This document shows positions 63,001-64,000 of a stretch of DNA of 64,000 nucleotides, in pieces. The DNA lies in the NCBI GenBank assembly GCA_964539395.1, contig CAZIIU010000010.1:1-64000 (forward strand). Reading direction: 5' to 3'. Within the stretch, counting starts at the first letter, position 1. Each line of letters starts with the position of its first letter. The stretch is from M55B112 sp964539395 (lineage in GTDB: Bacteria > Bacteroidota > Bacteroidia > Bacteroidales > GCA-2748055). The notes under the pieces were generated by a model. It had not been told where the DNA came from, did no database searches, and saw only the letters and a program-made list of their open reading frames with translations. The position numbers were made by a program, and so were the translations under genes.

Positions 63001-63311
63001 CAAATGGTATGAGGGTTGGACGGGTCGATGGTCACGCAACCGATTGAGTAGGATGGCTGGTCGTCGAATATGGGTTCCCATGTTACGCCGGCGTTAACTG
63101 TTTTCCAAACACCTCCTGAGCCAACTGCCACATACCATGTGTTTTCGTTCCAGGGATGGATGGCTATATCTGCAATTCGTCCGGAAGAAAAAGCCGGTCC
63201 GATATTCCTGAACTTCAGTCCTTCGACCAATGAGGAATCGATCCCTGCGTTCTGCCCCCGGGCTATGAGGGTGCTGCCCAGAATGAGGAGGATGATTGTA
63301 ACTGATTTCAT
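60081..63311 (-). CDS. Large exported BNR/sortilin-like beta-propeller protein
   Basis: 1076 residues from the ATG at 63311 (MKSVTIILLILGSTLIARGQ, signal peptide); the open frame to 63380 would start before the -7 box and is rejected. At least eight Asp-box motifs are visible (YRSDDGGKTWKNM, YKSDDRGENWRLV, HRSTDGGETWEKL, ISRDRGSSWTK, WRSDNRGDNWKTI, KSTDAGKSWKVI, TIDGGETWNRM), forming two propellers as in VPS10/sortilin-type proteins. The last 250 residues are a charged helical region after PGDYTATL-type linker domains. No T9SS C-terminal domain is seen. Function unknown; peptide or glycan binding or hydrolysis possible. Confidence 0.9.
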   Translation of the reverse strand: MKSVTIILLILGSTLIARGQNAGIDSSLVEGLKFRNIGPAFSSGRIADIAIHPWNENTWYVAVGSGGVWKTVNAGVTWEPIFDDQPSYSIGCVTIDPSNPHTIWVGTGENVGGRHAGYGDGVYRSDDGGKTWKNMGLINSERISKIIVHPENSNTLFVAAQGPLWSKGGERGLYKSDDRGENWRLVLSDNEWTGATDIALDPNDPNTIYAATWQRHRTVAAYMGGGPGSGIHRSTDGGETWEKLTTGLPKSNMGKIGIAVSPFDSDIIYAAIELNRRTGGVYISRDRGSSWTKQSDAVAGGTGPHYYQELYASSHHEGTIYLVDVYMQISNDHGKTFKKMNEELKHVDNHALCFRSNDPDYLLVGTDGGIYETFDLTKNWRFIDNLPVTQYYKLAVDDTEPFYYVFGGTQDNGTHAGPSRTVFAEGIRNADWQHILGGDGHQTATEPGNPGIVYGQSQQGYISRIDRITGETVFIQPQAGKGEPHERFNWDTPILVSAHDPARIYTASYRVWRSDNRGDNWKTISGDLTKGEERIELPVMGRKQSWDNPWDVYAMSNYSTITSLAESPIDGQILYAATDDGIIQVTKDGGATLRRIDVGSIRDIPATAFVNDIRADLFDANTVYAALDNHKYGDFNPYIIKSTDAGKSWKVITGGIDNRTLVWRLVQDHVRKELMFAATEFGIWFTIDGGETWNRMKSGLPTISFRDITIQRRENDLVAASFGRGFYILDDMTPLRELTSDLLQNEAHLFPVKDAFLYQPKRVTVSPGNSEYRAKNPPFGAIFTYYLKEDMKSLKELRQNIEKKLNSTESDIPFPGWETLEKELREDKPFLVITVKDTAGTVVNHVKAPAKKGIHRVNWNLKYASASGLDPEEGSDKLEVGSKGFIAPPGDYTATLFAVQNRDVQQMTDAVGFSVRSLYDGVLEPVPVIQREAFRKDLEAAILDYATVRKALNDARNRVEVAKNACFRLKKNTGGLLEEIYKAELQLQGIDEQLNGKKTKEEVGEKQENTPGLRLSVAKLGLASSYGPTRMHRESLQTGIDELQPVKKQLKEFVNSTLPQLEDQLRQAGAPLMKEL

Positions 63312-63338
63312 AAAATTGAATTTGAGATTCGAACTTAA

Positions 63339-63346
63339 CAAATATA
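63339..63346 (-). promoter_or_regulatory. -7 promoter box for the BNR-repeat protein
   Basis: Minus-strand TATATTTG, a perfect TAnnTTTG, 28-35 bases before the ATG at 63311. No clear -33 TTG. Confidence 0.55.
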
Positions 63347-63395
63347 AAGAATTCCCCGGTTTACTATAATGAACCAGCACGAATGATCGCTAAAA

Positions 63396-63590
63396 GCAGT
63401 GAATTGGTTTCAAATTGAAGTTAACGATCTTTGACACTGGATTTTACTTTATTTATACATTTCTTTTGCAGTTGTGAATTGCTTTCAAATTGTAGTTTAA
63501 CGATCTTTGACACAGGAGCGGAATATCTGACAAAGATGGTCAGCTCGTTGTGAATTGCTTTCAAATTGTAGTTTAACGAATTATAAACAG
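63396..63590 (+). CRISPR. Orphan CRISPR-like mini-array, three type II-C-like repeats and two spacers
   Basis: Repeats at 63396-63437 (degenerate: four changes and one deletion), 63471-63513 and 63547-63590 (3' end changed to ATTATAAACAG). The intact repeat is 43 bases, beginning GTTGTGAATTGCTTTCAAAT and ending GATCTTTGACAC. The beginning closely resembles the 46-47-base repeats of Bacteroidota type II-C systems. Two unlike spacers of 33 bases lie at 63438-63470 and 63514-63546, period 75-76. The GATCTTTG inside is one base from the -7 promoter box. No cas gene is in the window; one could lie beyond 64000. Confidence 0.7.
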
Positions 63591-63594
63591 TGGC

Positions 63595-64000
63595 CTATCT
63601 GAACAAATGCAGAAAACCGCTAAGTGAGGTTTCAACGGGTGTTTCGGCGCTTCGGATGGTGTAGTAGTAAACCCCTTCGGGGGCCTCACGGCCACTGGCT
63701 AACCGCCCATCCCAGCGGATTAATGGTGAAACGGAATGGTAAACCAGAAAGCCCTCCCTGGTAAAGACTTCAAGTGTGTACACGTAATCACCCGGGGTGG
63801 TTGCCTCAAAAAAATCATTTACTTCATCACCGTTGGGGGAGAAGACATTGGGTAACATGAGCTTTTTTGATACCGGAATTTTCCTGGTAACAGAATCGGC
63901 ACAACCTGCAGCATCCTCTAGCTTTAAAAACAGTTCATAGATTCCATCCTCCTCAAAAAGATACTCTGCTGTGCTGTCATATTGCTCGATGCCATCAGGA
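63595..64000 (-). CDS. T9SS type B (gliding-associated) C-terminal region, 5' end outside window
   Basis: The frame stays open from the stop at 63595 to the window edge, about 135 codons. It shows a PKD-like strand set (EDGIYELFLKLEDAAGCADS), then VSKKLMLPNVFSPNGDEVND and GVYYYTIRSAETPVETSLSG ending in FLHLFR, the type B sorting domain that sends proteins through the type IX system. The rest of the gene, including any signal peptide and function domain, is outside. Its stop lies 4 bases from the CRISPR-like array. Confidence 0.88.
   Translation of the reverse strand, partial: PDGIEQYDSTAEYLFEEDGIYELFLKLEDAAGCADSVTRKIPVSKKLMLPNVFSPNGDEVNDFFEATTPGDYVYTLEVFTREGFLVYHSVSPLIRWDGRLASGREAPEGVYYYTIRSAETPVETSLSGFLHLFR

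Noticed and set aside
63301..63340. GATTCGAAC segment resembling a tRNA T-arm
   Set aside because: Flanking bases do not pair as a 5-base stem and no acceptor or anticodon arm is present.

Overview
The window is a chromosomal segment of a Bacteroidota bacterium, most likely class Bacteroidia. Four things point there: the str and S10 ribosomal operons run on without a tuf gene between them; many intergenic regions carry the Bacteroidota -7 promoter box TAnnTTTG; two proteins end in gliding/T9SS type B sorting domains; and several families typical of the phylum are present (DUF4290, DUF5683, DUF6146, alternative complex III). Respiration genes for a quinol:cytochrome c oxidoreductase and a caa3-type oxidase indicate an aerobic or microaerobic lifestyle. 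I see no rRNA or tRNA gene and no transposase.

Layout. 1-9759 (minus strand): rpsL-rpsG-fusA-rpsJ followed by the S10/spc series down to a truncated rpsH. 9760-9985: two divergent promoters. 9986-12142 (plus): a second EF-G-like protein whose GTPase motifs are broken. 12231-17499 (minus): lipoprotein thioredoxin, MurA with Asp in place of the catalytic Cys, a DUF4290 protein and a PcrA/UvrD helicase. 17905-26763 (plus): a T9SS type B cargo protein and a VTT-domain membrane protein, grpE-dnaJ, then an ABC-2 exporter, a Ppx/GppA phosphatase and a sigma-54-type response regulator that lacks a DNA-binding domain. 26938-30814 (minus): MBOAT acyltransferase, gamma carbonic anhydrase-like protein and SGNH hydrolase. 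31011-35160 (minus): parA-parB-DUF5683-LysM transglycosylase. 35466-40796: a lipid kinase on the plus strand, then glutaminyl cyclotransferase, a small HAD protein and cysK-cysE-pssA on the minus strand. 41315-42823 (plus): an isolated sulfatase.

43077-58588 is a respiratory super-cluster. The plus-strand set is sco-ctaD-ctaE-ctaF-ctaC-ctaB, followed by three small exported proteins (DsrE-like, a copper-type HMA lipoprotein and DUF6146). Converging on it from the minus strand is actABCDEF. Together these encode electron flow from quinol through alternative complex III and cytochrome c domains to oxygen, plus copper insertion and haem O synthesis. An 18-bp tandem repeat lies between actA and actB.

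59112-64000: a bile-acid/sodium symporter family protein, a very large BNR-repeat (sortilin-like) exported protein, a three-repeat CRISPR-like mini-array with type II-C-like repeats, and the 3' end of a second T9SS type B protein running off the window. The least ordinary items are the orphan CRISPR-like array, the GTPase-degenerate EF-G paralogue, the 18-bp repeat block with its micro-ORF inside the act operon, and the regulator without a DNA-binding domain.
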